Shown here in pieces: positions 24,574-33,521 of a DNA stretch of 64,000 nt. The DNA comes from JALYRV01 sp036675475. GTDB lineage: Bacteria > Acidobacteriota > Vicinamibacteria > Vicinamibacterales > SCN-69-37. The stretch is taken from contig JAKFEY010000030.1 in the NCBI GenBank assembly GCA_036675475.1, positions 157,246 through 221,245 of the forward strand, in the 5' to 3' direction. Below the pieces are notes generated by a model. It worked only from the letters and a program-made list of their open reading frames with translations, made no database searches and was not told the origin of the DNA. Within the stretch, counting starts at the first letter, position 1. Every line of letters begins with the position of its first letter. A program made the position numbers and the translations under genes.

Positions 24574-26577
24574 CTACAAACCCTGCAAACCCAGCGCGGC
24601 CGCGAGCTGACGCGCAAGCGGATGACTGGCATCGAGCTCGAGCGCGGCGCGCACGTGGCGGCGCGCGGCCTCGAGGTCGCCGAGCTTGATGTCGCAGTAG
24701 GCCAGATGCGCCAGCGAGTCGACGTCCTTCGGATCGAGCCGCACGGCTTCCTGCAGCTCGCGCTTCGCCTCGTCGAGGCGGCCGAGCACGACGAGGTTGA
24801 GGCCGTACTGCTGGCGCGCGCTCGCCTGTTCCGGTGCCAGCTGCACCGCGCGGCGGAAGAAGGGCTCGGCGGCTGCCGGATTCTCGCTGCGCGCGGATAG
24901 CCGCCCGAGCCGCAGCCAGACCTCCACATCGTCGGCCGACGTGAAGCCGCTGTCGAGCGACGCCTTCAGGTGCCGCAGCGCGCGTTCGGGCTGATCCTGC
25001 ACGACGAGCTGCATGCCCACGCCGTGATGCGCGCGGCCGGGGCGCGGCGCGTTGCGCTCGAGCCGCTCGACCCACGCGTCGGCCTCGTCGTAGTCGCCGG
25101 TGATGACGAGACGCTGCGCTGTGCGCAGGCCATCGTCCCACCGGCCATCATTTAAGTACGGGAGTGGCCAGTTCACGGCGATCGCGAGCACGGCAATAAC
25201 TGCGACGGGCACCGCCAGCGATGCCATGCGCTTCGACGCGAGCGCGCGCCAGAGATAGTCGAGCATGCCGCCCGCGCCCACGCACAGGGGCACGAACAAC
25301 GGCATGCGATAGCGCTCGGCAACGAAGAAGAGCGCGACGCCGACGGCATAACCGGGCACGAACGACGCCCAGATCAGGAAATTCTTCCCGGTTGATTGTT
25401 CCCGGTCGGCTGTTGCAGAAACTGACCGGGAACAATCAACCGGGAAGAATTTCAGCGCCAATCCCGCCAGTCCGAGTGGGACGAGCAGCCACGGCCCCAC
25501 GAAGAGGAACTGCAGCAGCGTGTCCATCTCGTAGGCGAAGAACGGATAGCTGTGCGGCAGCGCCACGTGCTGCGCGTGGAAGGTGAAGAACAGCTTTTTC
25601 GCGAAGAGCACTGCCGCGTCCACTGGATGCGCGCGCATCCACGAGAGCGCCTGCCCGCGGAAGTAGTCCGACGCGTCCGCGTCGGTGGCCTCGCGGCCCA
25701 GCGCCGCCGACGCGACCTTGCGCGTGTCCTCCTGCTGCCCTTCGATCAACGGCCGGATGCCCGGCACCTCGCGATAGAAGCCGGTAGCCTCGGCGTTGTT
25801 GCCGATGTAGAAGTTCAAGCCGCCGTGCGACGACACCAGCGACCATTCGCCCGCGACGATCACGTTGCGCGCGAGCGATGGCGCGAGGCCGATCATCATG
25901 CCGGCGGCGATGAGCGCCGCGCGCCGCCAGTTGCGCAGCAGCAGGCACGCGAGGATGACGGCCGCGGCGCCGAACATCATGTTCGGCCGGTTGAGCGTGG
26001 CGAGGGCGAACACGATGCCGGATAAAAGGGGACGGGTCTGATTTTTCGCGGGAGTCGCGCGCGAAAAATCAGACCCGTCCCCAATTATCCACAGCGCGGC
26101 CGCCGTCAGGAACGCGTCGATCGACGACTGCAGGATCAGCGATTCATAAAACGTGAACAGCCCGGTGCATGCGGCGAGCAGGGCCGCCAGCCAGCCGGCG
26201 CGCTGGCCGTACCAGTGGCGCGCCATCAGGTAGATGAACCCCACCGACGCGGTGCCGAGCGCCACCTGCAGCAGACGGACGGCCGTGAACGAGTCGAACA
26301 CCCACAGGCCGGCCGCCAGGAAATAGATGTAGAGCGGCGAGACGAAGTACAGGCCCGGTCCAAGGGCCAGGTCGCCGTCCACCACCCGTGCGGCCAGATT
26401 GACGTAGGCGGTGGTGTCGAGGCCGGCCTGCGGGTGCAGGAGCGGCAGGTCCTTGAGCTGCCAGACGATGGCGACTTTCAGGGCGAGAACGGCGGCCATG
26501 AGGCCCCCGATCACCCATGGCGAAGGCCCTGTAAGTGTCGCTTGACCGACGTACTGGTTGGGAGTAGTATCCGCCAT
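24574..26577 (-). CDS. Polytopic glycosyltransferase-like membrane protein with C-terminal TPRs
   Basis: A 667-aa protein: about ten membrane segments (residues 20-480) resembling GT39/ArnT-like lipid-linked sugar transferases, then TPR repeats (about 500-660; for example RAVQLAPEQASARQQYGLNLV and EAVRLDPKDVDSL). An acidic residue in the first loop, GLDTTAYVNLA, matches the expected catalytic loop. Two perfect DNA hairpins are embedded in frame: one encodes GDGSDFSRATPAKNQTRP (about 166-184), the other the loop near DREQSTGKNF (about 375-400). Likely role: transferring sugar to an envelope polymer or protein. The start at 26577 overlaps the promoter of the divergent TonB receptor gene. Confidence 0.8.
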   Translation of the reverse strand: MADTTPNQYVGQATLTGPSPWVIGGLMAAVLALKVAIVWQLKDLPLLHPQAGLDTTAYVNLAARVVDGDLALGPGLYFVSPLYIYFLAAGLWVFDSFTAVRLLQVALGTASVGFIYLMARHWYGQRAGWLAALLAACTGLFTFYESLILQSSIDAFLTAAALWIIGDGSDFSRATPAKNQTRPLLSGIVFALATLNRPNMMFGAAAVILACLLLRNWRRAALIAAGMMIGLAPSLARNVIVAGEWSLVSSHGGLNFYIGNNAEATGFYREVPGIRPLIEGQQEDTRKVASAALGREATDADASDYFRGQALSWMRAHPVDAAVLFAKKLFFTFHAQHVALPHSYPFFAYEMDTLLQFLFVGPWLLVPLGLAGLALKFFPVDCSRSVSATADREQSTGKNFLIWASFVPGYAVGVALFFVAERYRMPLFVPLCVGAGGMLDYLWRALASKRMASLAVPVAVIAVLAIAVNWPLPYLNDGRWDDGLRTAQRLVITGDYDEADAWVERLERNAPRPGRAHHGVGMQLVVQDQPERALRHLKASLDSGFTSADDVEVWLRLGRLSARSENPAAAEPFFRRAVQLAPEQASARQQYGLNLVVLGRLDEAKRELQEAVRLDPKDVDSLAHLAYCDIKLGDLEAARRHVRAALELDASHPLARQLAAALGLQGL
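25378..25453. repeat. Perfect 30-bp inverted repeat inside membrane-protein gene
   Basis: 25378-25407 (beginning GAAATTCTTCCCGGTTGATT) is exactly complementary to 25424-25453, with a 16-base loop. It is read through in frame. A 28/30 match to one arm occurs at 38249-38278 in a related gene. Confidence 0.92.
26028..26082. repeat. Perfect 23-bp inverted repeat inside membrane-protein gene
   Basis: 26028-26050 (GGGGACGGGTCTGATTTTT...) is exactly complementary to 26060-26082, with a 9-base loop. It lies in frame and encodes a polar loop between two membrane helices. Confidence 0.92.
26542..26570 (+). promoter_or_regulatory. Sigma70-like promoter of TonB receptor 1
   Basis: TTGACC at 26542-26547 and TAGTAT at 26565-26570, with a 17-bp spacer. 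The same arrangement precedes the other two receptor genes, which supports it. It lies within the first codons of the divergent glycosyltransferase-like gene. Confidence 0.7.
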
Positions 26578-26654
26578 TCTCCGGCTTACCCCCCTCCCAG
26601 TATGTCGCGTCATTCGCCACGCGCATTCTACCCGGGGAGCGCGCCGGACCCAGG

Positions 26655-26668
26655 TGCAAGCGTTTTCA
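26655..26668. promoter_or_regulatory. LacI-family-like operator, receptor 1 leader
   Basis: TGCAAGCGTTTTCA fits the LacI-family consensus TGnAAnCGnTTnCA at every fixed position. It lies 84 bp after the -10 box and 38 bp before the start codon. An identical site occurs before receptor 3 at 33522. Confidence 0.6.
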
Positions 26669-26706
26669 CTCGCGTTGCACGCCGCTCTTCGTGGAGGAGG
26701 AGACCG

Positions 26707-29700
26707 ATGACCCGAGGGTTCCCCAGGCTGCTGCTCGCCGCAGCCCTTGTGTTCGCGTTCACCACGTCGGCCCATGCGCAGGGCATGGGATCGATCTTCG
26801 GAAAGGTCACGGACTCGTCCGGGGCCGTCATGCCGGGCGTCACGGTCACGGTGACGGGCACGGGCCTGCAGCAGCCGCGTGTGGCTGTGTCGAGCTCCAC
26901 CGGGGCGTATCAGTTCCCCAACGTCCCGATCGGCACCTATAGCGTGAGCTTCGAGCTCGACGGCTTCAAGAAAGCCACGCGCGCCGGCATCGTCCTGGTC
27001 GCGGGCCAGAACGCCGGCATCAATCAGGCGCTGGAAATCGGCGCGATGACCGAGGAAATGACCGTCTCGGGCGCGGCGCCCGTGGTCGACGTCAAGAAGA
27101 CGACGACCGGCGCGGTGTTCGACGCGAACATCCTGCAGAAGATTCCGTCGGCGCGCGACCCCTGGCAGATCATCAACATGACACCCGGCGTGCAGGCGGG
27201 CCTCAACGTCGGCGGCTCCTCATCCGGCCAGCAGGTCGGCCTGGAATCGCGCGGCACGGGCTCCAACGTGCAGTGGAACCTCGAGGGCGGCAACATCACG
27301 GACCTCTCGTCCAACTCGTCGCCGTCGTATTTCAACTTCGACTCGTTCGAGCAGATTCAGGTGGTCAACGGCGGCGGCGACGTGTCGATCCAGTCGTCGG
27401 GCCTGTCGATCAATCTGATCACCAAGAGCGGCTCGAACGTGTTCAAGGGCTCGGTGGTCGGCACGTTCGAGAACGCCGACATGCAGTCGAACAACGTCAC
27501 GCAGGACCTGTTCGATCGCGGCACCGGCGGGTTCCTGTCGGGCAACCCGATCAAGCGGATCAGCAACGTCTCGGGTGAGGTCGGCGGGCCCATCGTCAAG
27601 AACCGGCTGTGGTTCTGGGCGTCGGCCGACCACCAGGACATCAACACCGGCGTCACGAACTTCTTCGATGCCGGCGCCGGCGACACGTGCGCGGCGCTGG
27701 CCGAGGCGCAGCGTCTGGGCAGCGACCTGGGCATCACGTATGACGCGCTCGACAGCGTGGCCGGATGCCTGAAGAACGACAAGACGGTCATCAAGAACCT
27801 GGGCGCGAAGATCAATTACCAGCTCAACACCGCGCACAAGTTCCAGTATCTGTTCCAGAGCGACAACAAGGTGCGCAACGCGCGCGGCGCGAGCGCGCTG
27901 ACCGGCCCCAACGCGGTCACGCAGCAGTTCAGCGACAAGCCGTGGGGCCTTCCGCTGCCGTCGCACTCGCTGACGCACACGTGGGTGGCCAGCGACCGGC
28001 TCGTGTTCAACAACATGTTCACGTACGTGCATGGCGGCTTCTTCCTGGACTACCAGGACTACGCCAAGTGCGGCGAGAGCCGGTACATCGAGGGCGCCAC
28101 CGACAACGGCCTCTATCAGAGCGGCGCGCGCGCGGGGGCCGACTGCCTCTGGAACCAGCAGTCGCTGCGCGTGCGCACGACGAGCTTCGCGGACCGGTCG
28201 CTGGTGGCGACGTACCAGACGCAGCGGCCCGGCACCGAAATCAAGTCGGACGCCACCTACTTCGCGTCGGGCGTGCTCGGCGGCGATCACTCGCTGAAGT
28301 TCGGCGTGGGCTACCGCCACAACCCGATTCTGAGCTTCTCGCACTACAGCGGGGGCGCGCGCGCCTGGATGCAGTGCCCGGGCAACAGCCGCAGCCGCTG
28401 CGGCGACGGCACCATCCTGCCGCAGGGATCGAGCGGCAACGGCCTCGTGCCGTACCGCGCCGAGCTCTATCGCGATCAGCTGCGCAACAGCGACTGGTGG
28501 AGCTACAACGCCTACCTGCAGGACTCGTTCAGCCGCGGCAAGTGGCGCCTGAACGGCGGTGTCCGCTGGGATTGGCAGCAGTCGAAGTATCTCGGCGGCT
28601 GCGTCCCGGCCAACGTGATCCGCCCGGACCTGCTGCCGGCGCAGTGCGAAGAGGCCACGAGCTCGGGTGTCAACCCGAACACGGGCGAAACCGAGACGAT
28701 TCAGCCCTTCAGCAACTTCTCGCCGCGCCTGTCAGTCACCTATGACCTGTTCGGCAACGGCAAGACCGCGCTGAAACTGACCGGCGGCTACTACTACCAG
28801 ACGAAGATCACGCTGGCCGACTCGCTCGGCGGGCTGTTCACGGTCACGCGTCTGACGTGGGGCTCGAACGCGTCGAGCGGCAACTGCACGGGCCGGTCCT
28901 GCTGGACCGACGCCAATCACGACTCCATCGTCCAGGCGAACGAGCTGACGGGCACGCCCTCGTCGAGCAGCAGCCGGTTCGATCTGGCGACGGGCATCCT
29001 GCGGCCTGCCGGCAACATCGTGTCGGAAGACGCGGAGCTGGCGCGCACACGTGAGATCGTGTCGGGCATCCAGCACGAGCTGATTCCGAACCTCGCGGTG
29101 GGCGTCGACTACATCTACCGCAACTACGACAACGGTACGGCCACGTACCTGATCGGCTATCAGCCGGGCGCGCCGGGTTATCCCCTGTCGAACCTGTATG
29201 TCGGCCCGCTCACCTACACCGATCCCGAGACCGGCGTCAGCGCGCCGTACTACGTGATCTGCGACGGCTGCAGCCGGCCGTCGGGCGTGGGCAACATCAC
29301 GGTGACGAGCCCGGACTGGAGCACCTATCACGGCGTCGACTTTACGCTCAGCAAGCGGTACAGCGATCGCTGGCAGGCGAACCTCGCCGTGACGGTGCAG
29401 ACGAACCCCTCGTACCCGGTGCTCGACGGCAACCCGACGGGCTTCGAGTTCGATTACGGGATCAACACGGATGCGCAGTACCTGATCAAGGCCAACGGCA
29501 GCTACGACCTCCCCTGGGGCGTCACGGCAGCCGGCAACTTCATCATGAACCAGGGTCCGGTGCGCATCCTCGAGATCGACGGCCCGCAGAACGTCTATGG
29601 CGGACTCGACGCGGACGGCGACGTCACCGAGATCGACTACGACGAGCTCCAGTTCCAGCCGCAGGATGCGGTGCGGTACGACCCGGTGGCGCTGCTGGAT

Positions 29701-29895
29701 CTGAGCCTGCAGAAGACGTTCTCACTCGGCGGCGAGCGCTATCGCCTGAAGGTGATGTTCGACGCGTTCAACGTGCTCAACTCGAACGTCATCACCGACT
29801 ACGGCAGCGACAACATGAACTCGTCGGTGTTCGAGTCGGTGAACCGGATCGTGCCGCCGCGCGTGTTCCGCGTCGGCGCCACGTTCAACTTCTAG
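26707..29895 (+). CDS. TonB-dependent receptor with carboxypeptidase-regulatory-like domain, copy 1
   Basis: A 1,062-aa outer-membrane receptor. The signal peptide is MTRGFPRLLLAAALVFAF..., cleaved after AHA. A CarboxypepD-regulatory-like beta-sandwich (GKVTDSSGAVMPGVTVTVTG, residues about 28-115) precedes the plug (about 120-240) and a 22-strand-type barrel ending in RVGATFNF with terminal Phe, the BAM signal. Such Oar-like receptors import large ligands or anchor surface polymers; the ligand is unknown. The start follows GGAGGAG. It is the first of three tandem paralogues with very similar plug regions, each with its own promoter, LacI-like site and terminator. Confidence 0.92.
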   Translation: MTRGFPRLLLAAALVFAFTTSAHAQGMGSIFGKVTDSSGAVMPGVTVTVTGTGLQQPRVAVSSSTGAYQFPNVPIGTYSVSFELDGFKKATRAGIVLVAGQNAGINQALEIGAMTEEMTVSGAAPVVDVKKTTTGAVFDANILQKIPSARDPWQIINMTPGVQAGLNVGGSSSGQQVGLESRGTGSNVQWNLEGGNITDLSSNSSPSYFNFDSFEQIQVVNGGGDVSIQSSGLSINLITKSGSNVFKGSVVGTFENADMQSNNVTQDLFDRGTGGFLSGNPIKRISNVSGEVGGPIVKNRLWFWASADHQDINTGVTNFFDAGAGDTCAALAEAQRLGSDLGITYDALDSVAGCLKNDKTVIKNLGAKINYQLNTAHKFQYLFQSDNKVRNARGASALTGPNAVTQQFSDKPWGLPLPSHSLTHTWVASDRLVFNNMFTYVHGGFFLDYQDYAKCGESRYIEGATDNGLYQSGARAGADCLWNQQSLRVRTTSFADRSLVATYQTQRPGTEIKSDATYFASGVLGGDHSLKFGVGYRHNPILSFSHYSGGARAWMQCPGNSRSRCGDGTILPQGSSGNGLVPYRAELYRDQLRNSDWWSYNAYLQDSFSRGKWRLNGGVRWDWQQSKYLGGCVPANVIRPDLLPAQCEEATSSGVNPNTGETETIQPFSNFSPRLSVTYDLFGNGKTALKLTGGYYYQTKITLADSLGGLFTVTRLTWGSNASSGNCTGRSCWTDANHDSIVQANELTGTPSSSSSRFDLATGILRPAGNIVSEDAELARTREIVSGIQHELIPNLAVGVDYIYRNYDNGTATYLIGYQPGAPGYPLSNLYVGPLTYTDPETGVSAPYYVICDGCSRPSGVGNITVTSPDWSTYHGVDFTLSKRYSDRWQANLAVTVQTNPSYPVLDGNPTGFEFDYGINTDAQYLIKANGSYDLPWGVTAAGNFIMNQGPVRILEIDGPQNVYGGLDADGDVTEIDYDELQFQPQDAVRYDPVALLDLSLQKTFSLGGERYRLKVMFDAFNVLNSNVITDYGSDNMNSSVFESVNRIVPPRVFRVGATFNF

Positions 29896-29908
29896 TCCTC
29901 ACCGCAGG

Positions 29909-29943
29909 GGAGCGCCCGATCGCGTGATCGGGCGCTCCTTTCT
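29909..29943 (+). terminator. Rho-independent terminator after TonB receptor 1
   Basis: GGAGCGCCCGATC pairs perfectly with GATCGGGCGCTCC around the loop GCGT, followed by TTTCT. The 13-bp stem begins 13 bases after the stop codon. Confidence 0.9.
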
Positions 29944-29986
29944 CGACGACAGACGTCATACTCCCCCCCGAGTTCACCGCCTCCCC

Positions 29987-30015
29987 TTGACGCATACCCC
30001 CCAGGGCAGTAGTAT
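29987..30015 (+). promoter_or_regulatory. Sigma70-like promoter of TonB receptor 2
   Basis: TTGACG at 29987-29992 and TAGTAT at 30010-30015, with a 17-bp spacer. The leader that follows shares short blocks (CCGCCA, CGGCTTAC, CAGTATG) with the receptor 1 leader. Confidence 0.75.
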
Positions 30016-30099
30016 CCGCCAACCCCCGGCTTACTCCCCGGCCAGTATGGGCGCGGCGTTCGGAAGCGCGCCTGCCCCGGGAAAAGCCGCGGCGGTTCG

Positions 30100-30113
30100 T
30101 GTAAGCGTTGCCA
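30100..30113. promoter_or_regulatory. LacI-family-like operator, receptor 2 leader
   Basis: TGTAAGCGTTGCCA fits TGnAAnCGnTTnCA with one deviation (TG for the second TT). It lies 84 bp after the -10 box, as in receptor 1, and 28 bp before the start codon. Confidence 0.5.
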
Positions 30114-30141
30114 GTCCGTCGTTTCTTCGTGGAGGAGAAAG

Positions 30142-33100
30142 ATGACCCGAGGGTTCCCCAGGCTGCTGCTTGCCGCAGCCTTGATGTTCACGTTCACCGC
30201 GTCGGCGCATGCCCAGGGCATGGGCTCGATTTTCGGAAAGGCCACGGATACGTCCGGGGCCGTCATGCCAGGCGTCACGGTCACCGCGACCGGTCCGGCG
30301 CTGCAGCAGCCACGCGTCACGGTCACGGGATCGACCGGCGCCTATCAGATGCCGAACATCCCCATCGGCACCTACACGGTGACGTTCGAGCTCGACGGCT
30401 TCAAGAAGGTCACGCGGCCCAACGTCCTCGTCACCGACAACTTCAACGCGCAGATCGACTCGAAGCTCGAAATCGGGTCGATGTCGGAAGAAGTCACGGT
30501 CTCGGGCGCGCCGCCCATCGTCGACACGAAGAAGACGACGACCGGCGCGACGTTCGATTCCGCGATTCTCAACAACATCCCGACCTCGCGCGACCCGTGG
30601 CAGGTCATCAACATGACGCCCGGCGTGCAGGCCGGCCTCAACGTCGGCGGCTCCTCGTCGGGCCAGCAGGTCGGGCTCGAAGCGCGCGGCACCGGCTCTG
30701 ACGTCCAGTGGAACCTGGAAGGCGGGTCGATTACCGACCTGTCGTCGAACTCGTCGCCGTCCTACTTCAACTTCGACTCGTTCGAGCAGATTCAGGTGAG
30801 CAACGGCGGCGGCGACGTGTCGGTGCAGTCGTCGGGCCTGTTCATCAACCTGATCACGAAGAGCGGATCGAACGTGTTCAAGGGCTCCGCCGTCGGCACG
30901 TTCGAGAACGACGCGATGCAGGGAAGCAACGTGACGCGTGAGCTCTTCGAGACGGGCACGGGCGGCTTCCTGTCGGGCAACCCGCTCAACCGCATCACGA
31001 ACGTCTCGGCCGAATACGGCGGCCCGATCGTCAGGAACCGTCTCTGGTTCTGGGGCGCGACCGACTATCAGGACATCAACGTCGGCATCCTGAACTTCTT
31101 CGACCCGGACGCCGGCCCGAACTGCGCGGCGCTCGCGGACGCGCAGCGCCTCGGCAACGATCTCGGCATCGGCTTCGACGATCTCGAATCGGTGCAGAGC
31201 TGCCTGAAGAACGACAAGACGACGATTCAGACGTACTCGCTGAAGTTCAACTATCAGCTCTCGAGCGCCCATAAGGTGCAGTACCTGGCGCAGGGCGACG
31301 ACAAGGTGCGCAACGCGCGCGGCGCGAGCGCCACGACGGCCATCGAGGCGGTGACCCGCCAGTACGGCGGCGAGAAGTGGTTCGACAAGATCACGCCTCC
31401 CACGCACTCGCTCACGCACACGTGGGTCGTCAATGACCGCCTGGTGTTCAACAACCAGTACACCTTCGTGCCGGGCGGCTTCTCGCTCGACTACCAGGAC
31501 TACGACACGTGCGGCAGCAGCGCCTATCTCGGCAGCGACCAGGCGTCGGCCTATGCCCGTGACGCCAACTGTCTCTGGAACCAGCAGGCGCTCAGCGTCC
31601 GGACGACGGGCTTCCGCAGCCGTTCGCTGACGGCCACCTACCAGACCGAACGCCCGTCGCACGAGATCAAGACCGACGGCACCTACTTCGCCACGGGCGT
31701 GCTCGGGGGCGACCACTCGCTGAAGTTCGGCGTCGGCTACCGCAAGGCGCCGATCCTGAGCTTCTCGCACTACAGCGGCGGCGGCCGTGCCAACCTGCAG
31801 TGCTACGGCAACAGCAGCGCGCGCTGCGGCGACGGCTCTCGCGTGGCCCCCGGCTCCGGCCAGAGCGGTCTCGTGCCCTATCGCGCCGAGCTGTATCGCG
31901 ACCAGCTGCGCAACAACGACTGGTGGAGCTACTTCGGCTACATCCAGGACTCGTTCAGCCGCGGCCGCTTCCGCGTCAACGGCGGCCTCCGCTTCGACTA
32001 CCAGCACTCCAAGTACCTCGGCGGCTGCATTCCGGCGAACGTCATCCGCCCGGACCTGCTGCCGGCGCAGTGCGAAGAGGAAACGCAGTCGGGGATCAAC
32101 CCGAACACGGGTGAGACCGAAGAGATCCCGTCGTTCATGAACTGGTCGCCGCGCCTGTCGGTGACCTATGACCTGTTCGGCAACGGCAAGACGGCGCTGA
32201 AAGCCGTCGGCTCGTACTACTACGACACGCGCGTGACGCTGGCCGACTCGCTCGGCGGGCTGTTCACGGTGACGCGCCTGCGGTGGACGAACAACTCCAC
32301 GGGCACGTGCCCCTCCTCGAACTGCTGGACCGACGCCAACATGGATGGCGTGATCCAGGCCGGCGAGCTGATTGGCACGCCAACGGTCTCGAGCTCACGG
32401 TTCGATCCGGCCACCGGCATCCTGTCGGCGGAAGGCAACATCGTGAGCCAGGACGCGAAGCTCGCCCGCACGCGCGAGGCGGTGGTCGGCATCCAGCACG
32501 AGCTGATTCCGAACCTCGCCGTCGGCGTCGACTACATCTACCGCAAGTACGATCGGGGACTTCAGGACTTCACCATCGGGTATGAGCCCGGCGCGGCAGG
32601 CTATCCGCTGACGAATATCTACACGGGTCCCCTGACGTACACCGATCCCGACACCGGCATTTCGGCGCCGTACTACGTCGTGCGCGAGGGCGTGGCGCGT
32701 CCGTCGAACCTCGGCGACATCACGGTCACGAGCCCGGACAGCGAGGATTACCACGGCGTGGACATCACGCTGTCCAAGCGCTACAGCGATCGCTGGCAGA
32801 TGAACGCCGCGCTGACGCTGCAGCGGAATCCGGAACACGTCCTGAAGGGCGCCAGCAACCCGACCGGCCTCGAGTTCAGAGAGGGCGTCAACGAAATCTC
32901 TGAATTCGTGTTCAAGCTGAACGGCAGCTATCAGCTGCCGTGGGGAGTCATGGCCTCCGGCAACTTCAACATGAACCAGGGCGGTCGCCGGATTCTGGTG
33001 ATCGACGGCCCGGGCGAGGTGTACGGCGGGACGACCGGCGGGATCGATTACGACACGCTGGAATTCCAGCCGCGCGACGCCGAACGGTTCGAGGCGGCGC

Positions 33101-33309
33101 CGATTCTGGATCTCGCGGTGCACAAGTCGTTCAACATCGGCAGCAGCGAGCGCTACCGGATGAAGGTCATGTTCGACATGTTCAACGTGCTGAACACGAA
33201 CACGATCCTCGACTACTCGAGCGACAACATGAATCGGTCGGCCTTCACGGCGCCGACGCAGATTCTGCCGCCGCGCGTGTTCCGCATCGGCGCGACGATC
33301 AACTTCTGA
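30142..33309 (+). CDS. TonB-dependent receptor with carboxypeptidase-regulatory-like domain, copy 2
   Basis: A 1,055-aa paralogue of copy 1, with the same order: signal peptide (MTRGFPRLLLAAALMFTF...AHAQ), CarboxypepD-like domain, plug, barrel, and a final RIGATINF. The stretches NMTPGVQAGLNVGGSSSGQQVGL, SSNSSPSYFNFDSFEQIQV and INLITKSGSNVFKGS (each cut to short blocks here) are nearly identical to the other copies. Extracellular loops, such as those around residues 310-360 and 500-560, differ, as expected if ligand specificity has changed. The RBS GGAGGAGAA is 5 bp before ATG 30142. It has its own promoter and terminator. Confidence 0.92.
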   Translation: MTRGFPRLLLAAALMFTFTASAHAQGMGSIFGKATDTSGAVMPGVTVTATGPALQQPRVTVTGSTGAYQMPNIPIGTYTVTFELDGFKKVTRPNVLVTDNFNAQIDSKLEIGSMSEEVTVSGAPPIVDTKKTTTGATFDSAILNNIPTSRDPWQVINMTPGVQAGLNVGGSSSGQQVGLEARGTGSDVQWNLEGGSITDLSSNSSPSYFNFDSFEQIQVSNGGGDVSVQSSGLFINLITKSGSNVFKGSAVGTFENDAMQGSNVTRELFETGTGGFLSGNPLNRITNVSAEYGGPIVRNRLWFWGATDYQDINVGILNFFDPDAGPNCAALADAQRLGNDLGIGFDDLESVQSCLKNDKTTIQTYSLKFNYQLSSAHKVQYLAQGDDKVRNARGASATTAIEAVTRQYGGEKWFDKITPPTHSLTHTWVVNDRLVFNNQYTFVPGGFSLDYQDYDTCGSSAYLGSDQASAYARDANCLWNQQALSVRTTGFRSRSLTATYQTERPSHEIKTDGTYFATGVLGGDHSLKFGVGYRKAPILSFSHYSGGGRANLQCYGNSSARCGDGSRVAPGSGQSGLVPYRAELYRDQLRNNDWWSYFGYIQDSFSRGRFRVNGGLRFDYQHSKYLGGCIPANVIRPDLLPAQCEEETQSGINPNTGETEEIPSFMNWSPRLSVTYDLFGNGKTALKAVGSYYYDTRVTLADSLGGLFTVTRLRWTNNSTGTCPSSNCWTDANMDGVIQAGELIGTPTVSSSRFDPATGILSAEGNIVSQDAKLARTREAVVGIQHELIPNLAVGVDYIYRKYDRGLQDFTIGYEPGAAGYPLTNIYTGPLTYTDPDTGISAPYYVVREGVARPSNLGDITVTSPDSEDYHGVDITLSKRYSDRWQMNAALTLQRNPEHVLKGASNPTGLEFREGVNEISEFVFKLNGSYQLPWGVMASGNFNMNQGGRRILVIDGPGEVYGGTTGGIDYDTLEFQPRDAERFEAAPILDLAVHKSFNIGSSERYRMKVMFDMFNVLNTNTILDYSSDNMNRSAFTAPTQILPPRVFRIGATINF

Positions 33310-33320
33310 TCGTCGTCGCT

Positions 33321-33374
33321 CCGCAGGCCTGAAGGCCTGCGCTACCCCACGCAGGCGTGAAGGCCTGCGCTACC
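33321..33374. repeat. REP-like palindromic repeats, tandem pair
   Basis: Two successive units, each ending in CTGCGCTACC, with the GCAGGCCTGAAGGCCTGC core in the first. Bases 33321-33347 are identical (27/27) to the reverse complement of 2148-2174. They sit between the receptor 2 stop codon and its terminator. Confidence 0.85.
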
Positions 33375-33375
33375 G

Positions 33376-33410
33376 GGCCCGGTACTCCCTTGGGAGTACC
33401 GGGCCTTTTT
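33376..33410 (+). terminator. Rho-independent terminator after TonB receptor 2
   Basis: GGCCCGGTACTCCC pairs perfectly with GGGAGTACCGGGCC around a two-base TT, followed by five Ts. The -35 box of the next promoter begins two bases after the T-tract. Confidence 0.92.
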
Positions 33411-33411
33411 C

Positions 33412-33440
33412 TTGACGCCCATTCCCCCGGGCAGTAGGAT
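33412..33440 (+). promoter_or_regulatory. Sigma70-like promoter of TonB receptor 3
   Basis: TTGACG at 33412-33417 and TAGGAT at 33435-33440, with a 17-bp spacer. The shared GGGCAGTAG block before and within the -10 matches the receptor 2 promoter. Confidence 0.72.
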
Positions 33441-33521
33441 TCGCCATCCCGAGCATGCAAGGGCCGGATGGGGCCCCTGCTTCGTTCTCCAACCTTCTCC
33501 GCCATGCCTGCCCGGGCATCG

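Noticed and set aside
30031..32007. A 658-codon minus-strand frame opposite TonB receptor 2
   Set aside because: Similar antisense frames occur opposite the other two receptors, because their codon usage mirrors; composition is unlike a real protein.
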